DNA from: Przewalskia tangutica
Lineage: Eukaryota; Streptophyta; Magnoliopsida; Solanales; Solanaceae
Assembly: GCA_029844215.1 (NCBI GenBank)
Contig: CM056726.1
Location: 75,941,548 to 76,005,547, forward strand
Reading direction: 5' to 3'
DNA length: 64,000 nucleotides
Below, piece after piece: positions 12,342-24,169 of this stretch. A program made the position numbers and the translations under genes. Under the pieces are notes generated by a model, which was not told the DNA's origin, ran no database searches, and was given only the letters and a program-made list of their open reading frames with translations. How positions within the stretch are numbered: position 1 is the first letter of the stretch; every line of letters begins with the position of its first letter.

Positions 12342-13044
12342 TCAATTAAAAACTTGACAAGTAAGGGAAGCTGAATTACCTGAAGGTATAGGAAATAAGT
12401 GAGGATACTTCCTCAACATGTCCTCCTCCGCCTCCCAAGTCATCTCCTCTCGGTTATCATTCCTCCACAAGACCTTGACGGAAGCTACATCCTTGGTCCG
12501 CAGTCGCCTGACCTGGCGATCGAGTATCGCTATGGGACTCTCCTCATACGATAACCCCTCTGTCACCTGGACCTCACTAGTAGGGAAAACTCATTTGGAT
12601 CACCGACACTTCCATGACATAGAAACATGGAAGACCGGATGTACCGCCTCTAACTCTGATGGCAGATCCAACTCATAAGCAACCTGTCCCACTCTACGGA
12701 CGATCTGGTAGGGCCCAATGTACCTTGGGCTGAGTTTCCCCTTCTTACCAAATCTCATCACACCCTTCATGGGTGACACCTTCAAGAAGACCCAATCGTC
12801 TACCTGAAACTCCAAATGCCGACGCCGATTATCCGCATAAGACTTGCGACTACGAGCCGCTAACGGTCTCTCTGGATAAGCTTACGCTTATCCACACTGC
12901 TTGTACCAAGTGCAGGCCAACCAGCTGTACCTCGCCCGTCGAACCAACCAATCGGCGATCTACATTTCCGCCTATAAAGCCTCGTATGGCGCCCGTCGTA
13001 TCTTTGGAATGGTAGCCGTTATTATAAGAAAACTCCTGAGGCAA
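12342..13044 (-). pseudogene. pol: E2 integrase C-terminus and chromodomain
   Basis: The frame at 12600-12815 reads the integrase C-terminal region with MRFGKKGKLSPRYIGPYQIV (the GPY/F module) and HPVFHVSM. The frame at 12342-12566 carries the chromodomain, with VRRLRTKDVASVKVLWRN and MTWEAEEDM followed by KYPHLFP. A chromodomain at the integrase end is the hallmark of chromoviruses and is thought to direct insertion to heterochromatin. The pieces are separated by small frameshifts, for instance near 12590. The natural stop follows shortly after KYPHLFP. Confidence 0.85.
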
Positions 13045-13071
13045 ATGATCCTCCGGCTACCATCAAATCAA

Positions 13072-13815
13072 TCACGCAGCTCGCGGATATCCTCGTGTGC
13101 GGATAGTGCGCTCTGCACTGCCGTCGATCCCGAGGTGAAATCTTGTCTTGAGACTCACTGTGTCCCTAAACCGCCATTCGGAAAGACCTCGAGTTAGCGT
13201 AAGCGGGCTCCTATCGGATATAATCGACACCGAACACCGTGCGGCCTCACTATCTCTCGGATGTACAATCGGCATAGTCCTCGGTGGCGTCGTCCTGACT
13301 GGAAGGAAATGGGCTGATTTCGTCAGCCTGTCAACAATAACCCAAATGGAGTCGTACTTCCTCTGAGTACGAGGTAATCCTGTAACAAAGTCCATGTTGA
13401 TCATCTCCCACTTCCAAGTCGGAATCTCAATAGACTGCAATAATCCACTGGGCCTCTGGTGCTCGACCTTGACCTGCTGGCAATTAGGACACTGTGCAAC
13501 AAAACCTGCCACGTCCCTCTTCAGGCCATCCCACCAATACAAACATCTGAGGTCATGGTACATCTTGGTCGACCCCGGATGAATAGAATAACGAGCACTG
13601 TGTGCCTCCCCCAGAATCTGCTGTCGGAGCCCTGCCACATCGGGAACACACAACCGGCCCTCAAATCTCAGCACCCCATCAGGCGCTACCTCGAATAGAC
13701 TCTTCTCCTCCCGAAGAGCTGCATCTCGATACCGTACCAACACTGGGTCCTCAAATCGCCGCATCTTCACCTCATCAATGATGGAAGACTCGGCAACCTC
13801 ACGAACCGTACCCAC
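13072..13815 (-). pseudogene. pol: E2 integrase zinc-binding and catalytic domains
   Basis: Within this 247-residue frame, H72 and H79 with C109 and C112 form the HHCC zinc site (AQCPNCQQ). D142 (INMDFVTGLP) and D201 (SIISDR) are the first two catalytic acidic residues. After D201 the frame is disturbed, but SAERTI, containing the third catalytic residue, is still visible downstream. Integrase inserts the cDNA into the genome. The frame opens close to the end of the RNase H frame (13815), consistent with one pol polyprotein. Confidence 0.85.
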
Positions 13816-14249
13816 TATCGTCGGTGTCGATCAATCGAACCCAGGCTCGCTAGCGGTGGATCGACGGACCGTATCTGTCTCTCTGGCTGTACCTCTGATA
13901 GGCTCCCCATCGATCTACGACTCAAGGCATCAGCAACTACGTTGGCTTTCCCCGGATGGTATAGAATATCAACATCATAGTCTTTCAGCAACTCTAACCA
14001 CCGTCTCTGTCTCAAATTCAGCTCCCTCTGCCTGAAGATATACTGGAGGCTCTTGTGGTCTGTATAAATATCCACATGAACCCCGTACAAATAGTGTCTC
14101 CAAATCTTCAAGGCATGAATAACCGCGGCCAACTCTAAGTCATGGGTAGGGTAATTCCTCTCATGCTTAGAATCGCCGAAGCATAGGCTATAACCTTGCC
14201 GTCTTTGCGTGAGAACACACCTGGCGATGCAGGCATCACAATAGATCAC
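13815..14249 (-). pseudogene. pol: E2 RNase H domain
   Basis: The RNase H of Ty3/gypsy elements degrades the RNA of RNA-DNA hybrids. The four acidic positions are visible in this 144-residue frame as D5 (IYCDA), E39 (HDLELAAVI), D64 (IYTDHKSLQYIF) and D107 (NVVADALSRR). The N-terminal part, between residues 6 and 28, is scrambled by frameshifts. It joins reverse transcriptase upstream and integrase downstream. Confidence 0.85.
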
Positions 14250-14360
14250 GTACCCATCTAACCCTCGGAAGAGTAAGAACCGGGCGTAGTCAACCTTTCC
14301 TTCAAGAATCGGAAACCCTTCATGACCTCATCGTCGGCGGAACTTGGCGCTCGAGTCGAC

Positions 14361-15053
14361 CTAGTCAGCGGTCTTGAAATCGAACAAGCGCTCCACAAAC
14401 TGCGATAATAACTGCCGATCTAAGAAACTGCGCACCTCGGTCGGAGTAGTAGGTCTCGGCCAAGACTTGACTGCCTCAATCTTTGCCGTATCTACCCGAA
14501 CACCATCAGCCCCAATAATATGCCCCAGGAATGCCACTGAGGCCAACCAAAACTCACACTTGGAGAACTTGGCGAATAACTGCCGGCTCCGGAGAATCCC
14601 AAGTACCTTCCTCAAGTGATCTGCATGCTCCCGCTCTGTCCGTGAATACACCAGGATGTCATCGATGAATACTATCACAAATGTATCCAAAAATGGCTTG
14701 AACACCCGGTTCATCAAATCCATAAATACCGCTGGAGCGTTGGTCAAACCGAAAGACATAACCCTGAACTCATAGTGCCCATACCGGGTCCTGAATGCAG
14801 TCTTTGGGATATCTGCCTCTCGAACTCGAACCTGATGATAACCAGACCGCAGGTCTATCTTTGAGAAACACCTCGCACCCTGCAACTGGTCAAACAAATC
14901 ATCAATCCTGGGGAGGGGGTACCTATTCTTAATGGTTACCTTATTCAGCTGCCTGTAGTCAACACACATACGCAGCGTCCCATCCTTCTTCTTTACAAAC
15001 AATACCGGCGCTCCCCAGGGAGATACACTAGGCCTGATAAAACCTTTTTCCAA
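14361..15053 (-). pseudogene. pol: E2 reverse transcriptase domain
   Basis: This 230-residue frame holds most of the palm and fingers. DGTLRMCVDYRQLNKVTIKN is the early conserved block. D67 in ARCFSKIDLRSGYHQV, then FGLTNAPAVFMDLMN, then D131/D132 in VFIDDILVYS are the catalytic aspartates. FLGHIIGADGV and RSFL mark the thumb. It is one of the best-preserved parts of E2, and the frame is lost at both ends by short indels. It would copy the element RNA into cDNA in the virus-like particle. Confidence 0.9.
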
Positions 15054-15559
15054 AGAAATCTTTCGGTGGTCCTTGATTCCTCAACTCGGCGGGTGCCGTT
15101 ACGTATGGCGGAATAGAAATAGGTCGAGTGTCCGCAACGTGTCAATACAAAACTCAATCTCCTCTCGGGAGGATACGGAAGATCGTGCGGGAACACATGC
15201 AAATTCCTAACCATCGGGCGATCAAGCGCGCCGGCCTCTGTATCAAATACGAACGGATGATAGATGTAACCGCCTGCACCATCTTCCTAGCCTTGAGGTA
15301 AGAAATAAACCTACCCGCCGGCGATCTTTGTGTTGCCCCTCCACTCGATAAGCGGCTCGCCAGAAGCTGGAACGAACCAACTGTCTCTGATCAACGTTGG
15401 CATAACAAGAAGCCACAGTCCATACCCATAATGACATCAAAATCATCATCTCGGCTCTATCAAGTCTGCAAGGTCGGCGACGTAAATGAATCTGGACAAC
15501 CCTATACACCGCTCGGCTAACACCGAATCACCATCGCGTAGCTACCTCAAGCGGCTCTA

Positions 15560-15700
15560 TCGACCGGCTCTATCCGATTCTACCGCATAAGAGGACACAT
15601 AGGACAAGGTAGAACACGGATCTATCAATGCATAAACATCACGACTGAAATCGATAATGTACGCGTGGCGGCGTCGGAAGCCTCACGATCTGGCGGTGGC
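15560..15700 (-). pseudogene. pol: E2 aspartic protease active-site region
   Basis: Reading the minus strand, VYALIDPCSTLSYVSS is present, with the active-site segment at 15596-15631. D-P-C-S matches the D-[ST/P]-G-[ST] signature of retroelement proteases, with C in place of the usual G. The protease cuts the gag-pol polyprotein. Flanking sequence is too broken to give the full domain. Confidence 0.75.
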
Positions 15701-15859
15701 TAGAGAATATATGCGGTTACGGGGACGCTAGAATCGAACCACCACCACGACCTCTACGCGGCCTGCTGTCCGTGAGTACCACGCCTCGGCGCCCAACCAC
15801 GAAGGAGAAGAAGACCCAACAATCGATCCGTCGGTGTCTTTGTACCACCACGTCGCCTC

Positions 15860-17006
15860 TGAGCGGACAATCTCTCTTCAAATGGCCCGTCGGCCACAAG
15901 AGTAACAACCTCCTGCAGAACACGACACTCGCACAGGTGAGATCTGCGTCGAGCACCGAGGTGTGGGTGGTCTCGATCGGCGAGAATCTCGCCTCTGCGA
16001 AATCCACGAAGACACTGAGCCACGACACGCTCTGGCCCGACCTGCGATCGGACCTCGCGCGAAACCGTGGCGGAGCACTCTGTCTTTGGTGGAAAGTGGA
16101 CCCGATCTGCTGCGAAATTGTCGCCTCGAAGCGCCTGAGACCACGATGTCACGGCCTCTTGGGCTGGCTGCGTCAATCTGGTCCTCCTTTCTCTATCCTC
16201 GATCCTCGCAGTGCATAGGCTGCATCTAGCAATGTCCATACCGTGAAGAGCCACCCCAGCATCTTTGTGATCATATGACGGTCTAACCCCATCACATAAC
16301 GACGCACTCTATCCGCGATGCTCATTCTGATAGTGCGTGCATGCTGGCCAGAGTCAAACTCAGTGTACTCACTGCGGTCCTCCCGCTTACGCAAGGTCAA
16401 AAATATCTGTCTACTCGGGCCTCTCATCTCGGGAGGCAAAAAGTGATCCATAAAGGCCTCTGTAAACTCCTCCCAAACAGCTGGAAGAGCATCATCACCT
16501 CTCGAAAGCAACCACGACTCAAACCAGTTCAACGCAATATCGCGCAACCGGTAAGAGGCTAGTGTAACAGACTCTGTCTCTGAAGCCCTAAGAACCTGCA
16601 TGGTCCGCTGTATCTGTCGAACGAACTCCTGCGGATCCTCATCAGACCTTGAACCATAAAACTCAGGTGGATTACATCCCAGAAAATCCCTAATCCGCAA
16701 ACTGTCGGCTCTAGGGTGGGCTGCCTGCTCCTGTCGGCGCTGCCCGGCTACTATACTAGTCAATAACCGAATCTGCTCCCCGTAGTCTCTATACTCAGCA
16801 GCTGGCTGGGGAACTGGAAGGTCTGGTACCGGAACCTCTGGAGCTACTGCCGCTCTCGGCTCCTCTAACACTGCCGGCGTGGCTGAACTCAACGACCCGC
16901 CTACTACCTCAGGCATAGTCTGTGCCTGAGCAGTGTGTTCTCTGAGTACCGCTAGCGCCTCCTGCCGCCTTGCCTCTTCAGGCCCTGGTAGCTTTCGTGG
17001 AGGCAT
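15860..17006 (-). pseudogene. gag: E2 gag (capsid and zinc knuckle)
   Basis: The start codon at 17006 opens MPPRKLPGPEEAR, shortly downstream of the leader. The capsid-like core follows: RIRDFLGCNPPEFYGSRSDE, EFVRQIQRTMQVL, SYRLRDIALNWFESW and FTEAFMDHFLPPEMR, all typical of plant chromovirus gag. The frame stays open to 16173 and then breaks. A CCHC zinc knuckle (CYSCG, then GHLKRDC) is visible at 15867-15907, split by a one-base shift at about 15891, where a CAG would be expected. Gag forms the virus-like particle and binds the genomic RNA. Confidence 0.85.
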
Positions 17007-17113
17007 AGCTGTTTCATAAGAAGAGGTCGGAGAGGATTCAACCTAATAAGACGACTCTAATGCACGATCTCGGAGAGAAGAATGAAACCAATCCTAAATG
17101 TCCTGCGACCTCC

Positions 17114-17147
17114 GATTATAGATGTGGTGCACAACACACCGATAATC
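17114..17147 (-). other. E2 leader hairpin with GTGCAC loop
   Basis: On the element strand the arms gattatcggtgtg and cacatctataatc flank the loop ttgtgcac. Eleven base pairs, one G-U wobble and one mismatch can be drawn. The same 34-base structure occurs in the leaders of E3, E5 and E6, and in a shorter form in E1. Confidence 0.7.
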
Positions 17148-17194
17148 AAGACTCTACTAGACACGATGCAGCGTAGACACTTTCCGAGGACTAA

Positions 17195-17207
17195 GCGCTC
17201 GATACCA
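17195..17207 (-). other. Primer-binding site of E2 (initiator tRNA-Met)
   Basis: Read on the minus strand, tggtatcgagcgc starts four bases inside the 5' LTR edge. The plant initiator tRNA-Met site is TGGTATCAGAGC. The match is exact for seven bases and then shows CGA where CAG is expected. Confidence 0.8.
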
Positions 17208-17211
17208 CTTT

Positions 17212-20089
17212 TGTCACGACCCGACCGGGCGCGGCCGTGCCCTACCAGGCACCCGTTCGGTATCGTCGAGAGAATAGCAGCGGAACATACACAACATGAC
17301 ACAAGTGTAAATAATATACAACACAAAGCTGGCCGATGGGGCGCCTTCCATAATATAAACAAAGTCAAAAGTGCAACTTTACAACTCTGTTCTTACATGA
17401 CCACATATGTGAATACGGACCTCTAGGAATAACAAGCGTGGCGGGACGGGGCCGCCATACCCACGAATGTACATAATCTACAACATCGTGGAAAAAGCGT
17501 ACTAAAAGAAAGACAAGCCTCCGAGAATGGAGCTTCCGACGTCCGGTAAGTGATCTAAGAGTGTGGATCCGCACCTTACCACTTTCTGCGGCATGAACGC
17601 AGCCCCAGGAAGGGTCGATTACCAATATGTACTAAGTATGTAAAAGCTGGAAAATCGTAATTACAACATAAGTTTAAAAGAAAGCGGGAGACATGTATGA
17701 TGACAAAATTACGATTGCAGTGACTTACTAATAATGAGAGTATAAATAGGTGTATACTTACAACAAAAAATAGGATTGGAATCCTACTCACGGGACTATT
17801 TCACCGCGTAGGTCCGGTGGACTGCGTGAGGTATTCCTCGCATGGGACTATTTCACCCGCATAAGCCCCTTACGGACTCGCGTGAGGTATTCCTCGCATA
17901 ATTTGGACCGCCGCGTGGGACTATTTCACCGCATAAGCCCTTATGGACTCGCGTGAGGTATTCCTCGTCGTGGTTAGCAAATCCACGGAAATATACAATG
18001 CCACAATCCCGGAATGACCCATGACGAATAATATATCATTAGCCCAATCAGGCTATCACACATAACATAAGCTCTATCGGCTTATCATGCAATATATAAT
18101 CAAGTTAAGAAATCCCCTAACTTCTTACTATTCTTGTTCATATACACTCTCATTTTAGTTTACCTAAGGCACTATCATGTCTTTTATAAAAAATCCGGGA
18201 ATTTAACCCAAAGTACTACGTACTTCTATGCTTTTAAAATGACTCATTTCATTATAAAACTTCCAAGATACTAATAGCGTAGTATCAGTGACAATTTCTT
18301 TTCAAGACAAGTCACAATACTTTTAGAACTAAAATATGGCTTCTAAATCAAGTGACTCGTGTCTTATAAAACCTTAGGCAAATTGATGCCTTAAAATCGA
18401 ATTGCCTTCCATTAAATCAAGTCATTTATCTTTCCATAAAGTCAATATAATCAACTCCCCATAAAGTCGTTATATTCACTTTATGCCTTAGTCATGTACC
18501 ATTTCCTATCCAAGGGACTTATACGTTGTTAAAACGACACAAGTATTACATACTTTAAAATTCTTCAAGCCCCCTTATCTTTAACAAGACTTAAGACATC
18601 TTTAATATTCTCAAAGAAGTGAGTTAAATCTCCTAACTCACCCGACTTGGCATTTCGTAAAACAAGTAGAGTATGTCAAAGTCTTGTACGTCTACCGTAC
18701 TATATACGTGAAACTAGTCATGCTCAAAGGATAGGAAAAGTTCTACATACCTCGTCGGGTCAAACCACTTGCCAAGTACAAAGTCCCGCCCGTAGTATGT
18801 CAACCTATAATGTTCATAATACGTCTATTTAGGCCTTACTTCAATCGTAGAATATCATAAGTGTTAAGTCCCTATATTCTACGGAAAATCGGACAGCACC
18901 TCCTTTGTATTTACTCACTTTGCCACCTCTTTCAAGTAGGAAATACAATAACCAAACAGCCCCAATTGGCTCACAACAATATAAAAGATAATCCAATGCA
19001 AATGACTAACTAAACAGCCCCAATTGGCTCACAATCAATATAGCAGGTAGTTCAATGCAAATGACTAACTAAACAGCCCCAATTGGCTCACAATCAATAT
19101 TCCAACCCAAATTTGTAGCATAACATGATAACAAGTCGCATTTGATTATTATAACCATAATCCTTAAGTCAATGACATGCGACGGTTCTAACAACGATTA
19201 AATTGTAATTCAACTTAGTCATGGCTTATTTTACATTTCGGATTTCCAAGGCTATGATCAATCCATTATTCGTATAACTTCAATATAACAACTTCATGCT
19301 AGTAACATGCAAAGCTAACAACAATAACCTAGCTATTCTTGTAATACTTTCAAAAAACAAGATTATACCTCAAAGAGACCTAATCCAACTCCAATCCGAA
19401 ATCGCTCCTTAGTAGTCTAGAACCTCTCCAAGCCACTTCAATCCGCTTGTTGAGACCCTTAGAACAACACCACCAATTAACCTTCAAATTTCCAAACAAA
19501 ACCTAGAAAAACCCTTTAGGTTTTCGTTTGCGACTAACCCGAAAACAATCTTTTTCCAAGATTTTTCTATTGAGATATGCTTATAATACACATAAGAACC
19601 TTGGTTTAAAGTGTGGAAACAAATGGACAAGAAATGAAATTTTTTTCTTTTTCTCTTAGTGAAACCCGAGAGCCTTCCTTGTGTGGTCTTCAATTTTTGT
19701 GTAAAATTTTCTAAGTGTAATGTCCTCTCTTGCTACTAGTATAATATAAAGGGTCATGGAGGGTTAAGATGCATCCAAATGTGAGGCTTGAATAAGCTCT
19801 TGGCAAGTCAAGACTTATTGACTAATTGACTTGGTCAAGTTTGTCATGCTACACACTTGCAAGACTTTAGCCTTAGAAGACTTGAGGGAAATGACCATAA
19901 TGGCCATGCCATTTCGTCCAAGGCATATCTAAGGGGGGGGTGACACGTGTCGCCCTCCCATTCGTTACAATAGAACATTTTCCGACAATTCCATAATTTC
20001 CGATAAATTTTTACAAGCCTCAAATCCTTAACATTTGTGAGTTCTTACTTACGTTCTTAAGGCATGTCCTGAAATTACGGGGTGTAACA
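17212..20089 (-). mobile_element. E2 5' LTR
   Basis: It is 2,878 bp, the same length as its partner at 9323-12200. Differences from the partner concentrate at CAG/CTG sites in the first 500 bases, while the AT-rich remainder looks nearly unchanged. It is followed by GGGGG, the right target duplication. Confidence 0.9.
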
Positions 20090-20611
20090 GGGGGGGGGGG
20101 GGAGGTGTTGGACGAAAGGCTTAAGGGAGAGGAGAGGATTTTTCAAGACTTGGAAGATAACTTTGTGGATGAAGAACTCTTCATCTAAAGGGGGGTATTT
20201 ATAGCTCAAGCCTTGGCCAACCAATGGCCAAGATGAAGACAAGTGCAAGGCAAGTGTAGGGTGAGGATTAACTATACACAAATATCCTACCAACTCATTG
20301 ACTTGTGCACAAGGCACAAAAAACGTGCCATGGTTCTCCAATTCGTCCAAATGGACGATTCAAGTCCACCAATTGGAGGGTGCCAAGTGTCGCCCTCCCG
20401 TTGGTCCAAAATGTTTCGTCTCTCGGAAAAATCCGCAAAAATACTAAATGACATAGTCGGAATTTTCCCTACGAAAGCTGTGGAAACGTTTCGTCGGAAA
20501 ACGATTCTTTTAGTGAGTTGTGCACAAAAAAAACGTCCAAGGCTAACTTTAAGGCCAAACTTTTTGTACGTATTCCCTTACGTACATACTCTGGAAATAC
20601 GGGGTATAACA
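20090..20611 (-). mobile_element. E1 3' LTR, second part (U3 and promoter)
   Basis: It resumes the E1 LTR after E2 in a run of twelve or more G and ends acggggtataaca. It contains TATTTATA at 20196-20203 (a TATAAATA box on the element strand), and the U3 element ttggtccaaaatgtttcg with ggtgccaagtgtcgccctcc. The frame at 20243-20626 across it is not a gene. Confidence 0.85.
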
Positions 20612-20646
20612 TTCTCCCCTCCTTAGAAACATTCGTCCCGAATGTT
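20612..20646 (-). other. Polypurine tract and hairpin of E1
   Basis: The complement of the tract is ttctcccctcctta (20612-20625). The perfect arms aacattcg and cgaatgtt lie at 20628-20646 with a 3-base loop. Arrangement and spacing are the same as in B, E2, E3, E4 and E6. Confidence 0.85.
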
Positions 20647-20759
20647 CCTTCTCAAGACAGTTATCGAAGAAGCTTAAACAGTTTGTAAGTGCCACACATG
20701 GCCACAAAATAACACTTAGGCATATATGATAATGGAAATTTACAAGTAGGAAAGTGAAT

Positions 20760-23700
20760 TACCTGGAGGTGTGGGGAATAGGTGAGGATACTTCTGCCTC
20801 ATGTCCTCCTCGGCTTCCCACGTCATCTCCTCCCTGAGCTCGTTCGCCACAAGACTTTGTGGAAGCCACGTCCTTCGTCGCAGACGCTAACGACGATCGA
20901 CTATCGCTATGGGAATCTCCTCATACGATAACCCCTCGGTCACCTGGACATCGTCAATCGGGTGCACCCTAGATGGATCCCCGATACATCTCCTCAGCAT
21001 AGATATGTGAAAAACCGGATGCTGCGCCTCGGTCGGACGGCAGATCTAACTCATGGCAACCTTGCCTACCTGCGGACAATCGAAGCGGTCCAATGTACCT
21101 TGGTGAGTTTCCCCTTCTTCGAATCTCATCACACCGCCATGGGTGACACCTTAGGAAAAACCAATCATGAACCTCGAACTCAAGATCGACGAAGATGATC
21201 TGCATACGACTTCATCGACTCCGAGCTATCAATAGCCGCCTCGGATAAGCTTCACTTATCCATCGCTGCTGCACCAAATCTGGTCCCACTAGCCGCACTC
21301 GCCCACATCGAACCAACCTATAGGCGATCTGCACTTCCTCCCATACAAGGCCTCATAAGGCGCCATCTCGAATCTTTGGAGTGGTAGCTATTATTATGCA
21401 AACTCAACTAGAGGCAAATGATCCTCCCAACTACCACTGAAGTCAATAACGGGCTCGCAAACATATCCTCGAAGTGCGGATAGTGCGCTCTGCTGTCCGT
21501 GCTGCGTGGATGAAATGCGATGCTCGGGCTCACTGCGTCCCTAAACCCTCGGAAGGACCTCGAAGTTAGCCTTAAAGCGGGCTCCTGCATGCGATATGAT
21601 CGAAATAGGGACTCCATGCGATCGACGATCTCTCGGATGTAAAGTTCGGCATAATCCTCGGTAGAAAAAGTCGTCCGGACGGAAGAAAGTGGGCTGATTT
21701 CGTCAGCCTGTCGACGATAACCCATATAGAATCATGTCTCCTCTGAGTGCGAGGTAATCCTGTGATGAAGTCCATGTTGATTACCTCCTACTTCCAGGTC
21801 GGGATCTCTATCGCCTGTAACAAACCACCAGGCCTCTGGTGCTCTACCTTCACCTGCTGACAACACGGGCACTGAGCTACGAACTCTGCAACGTCCCTCT
21901 TCAAGCCATCCCACCAATACACCGATCTAAGGTCGTGTTACATCTTGGTCGACCCTGGATGGATGAAACGCTTGTGTGTGCTTCCCAGAACAACTGCCGA
22001 AGCCACGAAACATCAGGACACACAACCCTCAAACCTTAGCACCCATCGGTGCTACCTCAAAAGGACCCTTGCCCTCACGAAGAGCTGTATCACGATATCG
22101 AACCAAAGCTGGATCCTCGAACTGTTGCCTCTTCACCTCCTCGACGATGGAAGACTCGGCAACCTCGCGAACTCTAACCCCACTGCTATCAGAATCAATC
22201 AAACGGACACCAAGGCTCGCTAGCTGATGCAAATCACGAACCATGTCCCTCCTCTCTAGCTGCACATCGATAGGCTCCCATCGACCTACGACTAAGGCAT
22301 ACGCCTGACATTGGCCTTCCCGGGTGGTACAGATATCAACATCGTAATCCTTAAGCAACTCTAACCACCGTCTCGTCGTAAGTTCAGCTCTCTTTGGTGA
22401 AGATATCTTTGGAGGCTCTTGTGGTGCGTAAAATATCCACGTGAACCCCATACAAATAGTGCCTCGGATCTTCAAAGCGTGAATCACGGCCAACTCCAAA
22501 TCATGGGTGGGGTAGTTCCTCTCGTGTTTCTTGGTGTCGGGATGCATATGCTATAACCCGCCATGCCGCATCAACACACATCCCGATGCCCGACGCATCA
22601 CAATACACAACATAACCGTGGACCCTGCGGAAGAGTAAGAGCGGGGCGGTCGTCGATCTCTCTTTCAAGAATCGGAAACCACGCTCACGCATCATCCGCG
22701 AAACTTGGCGCCTTACGAGTCGGCCTAGTCAATGGTGCGAGATAGAAGCAAACTTCTCCACGAACGCCGATAATATCTGCAAGGCCCGTAAAAGCTGCGA
22801 ACCTCTGCCGGAGTAGTAGGTCTAGGCCAACTCGGATCGCCTCGATCTTGGCGTATCTACGAATACCATCGGCCCGACAATGTGCCCAAGAAAAGCCACG
22901 AAGTTAACCAAAACTCACATTTGGAAAACTTGGCGTCTGGTGATAGTCCGAGAAGCGCCGGCCACGATCGCCAGTGCTCGCGTGCTCGCTCTGAGCGAGA
23001 ATAAACCAAGATATCATCAATGAACACTATCACAAACGTGTCCAAAAATGGTTTGAACACTCGGTTCATCAAATCCATGAATACTGCCGGAGCATTGGTC
23101 AACCAAAGACATGACCACTGAACTCATAATGCGTCTGGGTCGGAATGCGATCTAGGACATCCACCTCTTTGACACGAACGATGATAGCCCGACGGATCAA
23201 TCTTGGAGAAACATCTCGCGCCGCGGTGGTCGAACAAATCATCAATCACGGGGAGGGTATCGTTCTTAATGGTCACCTTGTTCAGCTGCCTGTAATCAAC
23301 ACACATGCGCAGCGTCCCGTCCTTCTTCTTCACGAACAATACCGGCGCTCCCCAGGGAGAAACACTAGGTCTGATGAAGCCCTTCTCCAAAGAAATCCCT
23401 AAGGCGATCCTTCAACTCTCTCAACTCGGCGGTGCCATTACGTATGGCGGAATGGAAATAGGCGAGTGTCCGCAATATGTCAATACAAAACTCAATCTCC
23501 TCTCGGAGGATACCCGGAGGTCGTCGGAAATACGTCGGGAACTCTCGACCACTGAATCGGAAAATCTGGTACCGCAGCCTTGAGATCAAACACCGAACGA
23601 GATGGTAGATATACCCTTCGCACCATCTTCCTAGCCTCGAGGTAGGAAATAAACCTACCACCGGCGTCTGCGTGCTCCTCCCACTCAACAATGGCTCGCC

Positions 23701-24010
23701 TCGAAACCGGAACGTGCTACTCTCTCTGCGGTCTACATTGGCGTAGCAGAAGCTAGCCAATCCATCCCATGATCACGTCGGTCAATCATCTCCAACTCTA
23801 TCAAGTCGGCTAGGTCCGACGATCGTAAATGGTCACAGACAAGTTCTATATACCGCCGAGCTACCACCGAATCACCCATGGCGTAGCTACCTCGAAAGGG
23901 TCTATGGACTCGTGCTCTATCCTATCCTACTAGCAACAAGGGAGATATATGGGGCAGTAGAACCCGATCTATCAAAGCATACACATCAAACCCGACCGAT
24001 AAGGTACCGC
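20760..24010 (-). pseudogene. pol: E1 pol (protease, RT, RNase H, integrase, chromodomain), frameshifted
   Basis: Order on the minus strand: a protease remnant near 23960 (VYALID), then reverse transcriptase at 22857-23390 (GTLRMCVDYRQLNKVTIKN, ARCFSKID, then NAPAVFMDLMN and FVIVFIDDILVYS). RNase H remnants follow at 22280-22540 (HDLELAVIHALK, WLELLKDYDVDI). Integrase is at 21408-21960 (MDFITGLPRTQRRHDSIWV, DRLTKSAHFLPS). The GPY region is at about 20969-21205 (NSPRYIGP, HELDLPSD). All catalytic blocks are recognisable, but they lie in different frames. Many of the breaks fall at CAG or CTG sites when compared with E4, so part of the damage may not be real. Confidence 0.8.
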
Positions 24011-24169
24011 GATTTACATCGGTGAGGCCTCACGATCTGTCGGTGGACAAAGCATAAATGCGGTTCGAGGACCGCTAGAATCGGGACCGCCACGACCTCT
24101 GCCGCGACCGCTGGTCCATGAGTACCTTGCCCTCGGCGAGTAATCGCTGTCGAGGATGAAGCGGCAATG

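Larger units (their letters stand above)
9323..20089 (-). mobile_element. Element E2, complete and young chromovirus
   Basis: Both LTRs measure 2,878 bp (9323-12200 and 17212-20089) and flank a 5,011-bp internal region with gag, protease, reverse transcriptase, RNase H, integrase and chromodomain on the minus strand. It is flanked by GGGGG on both sides (9318-9322 and 20090-20094). The empty site is visible in the sister LTR of the host E1 at about 40697. The AT-rich parts of the two LTRs look the same, including an identical 61-codon frame at 10774-10959 and 18647-18832, which indicates a recent insertion. Confidence 0.95.

Noticed and set aside
15772..16218. 148-codon plus-strand frame and other plus frames over 12400-16560
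   Set aside because: They lie opposite the E2 gag-pol genes, which have all the conserved motifs on the minus strand.
9323..20089. Ty1/copia classification
   Set aside because: Integrase lies downstream of reverse transcriptase and RNase H, and a chromodomain is present, which is the Ty3/gypsy order.
20243..20626. 127-codon plus frame, also seen in part at 40909 and 32232
   Set aside because: It recurs at the same place in E1 and E3 LTRs and spans U3 and the polypurine tract, so it is an antisense shadow of LTR sequence.
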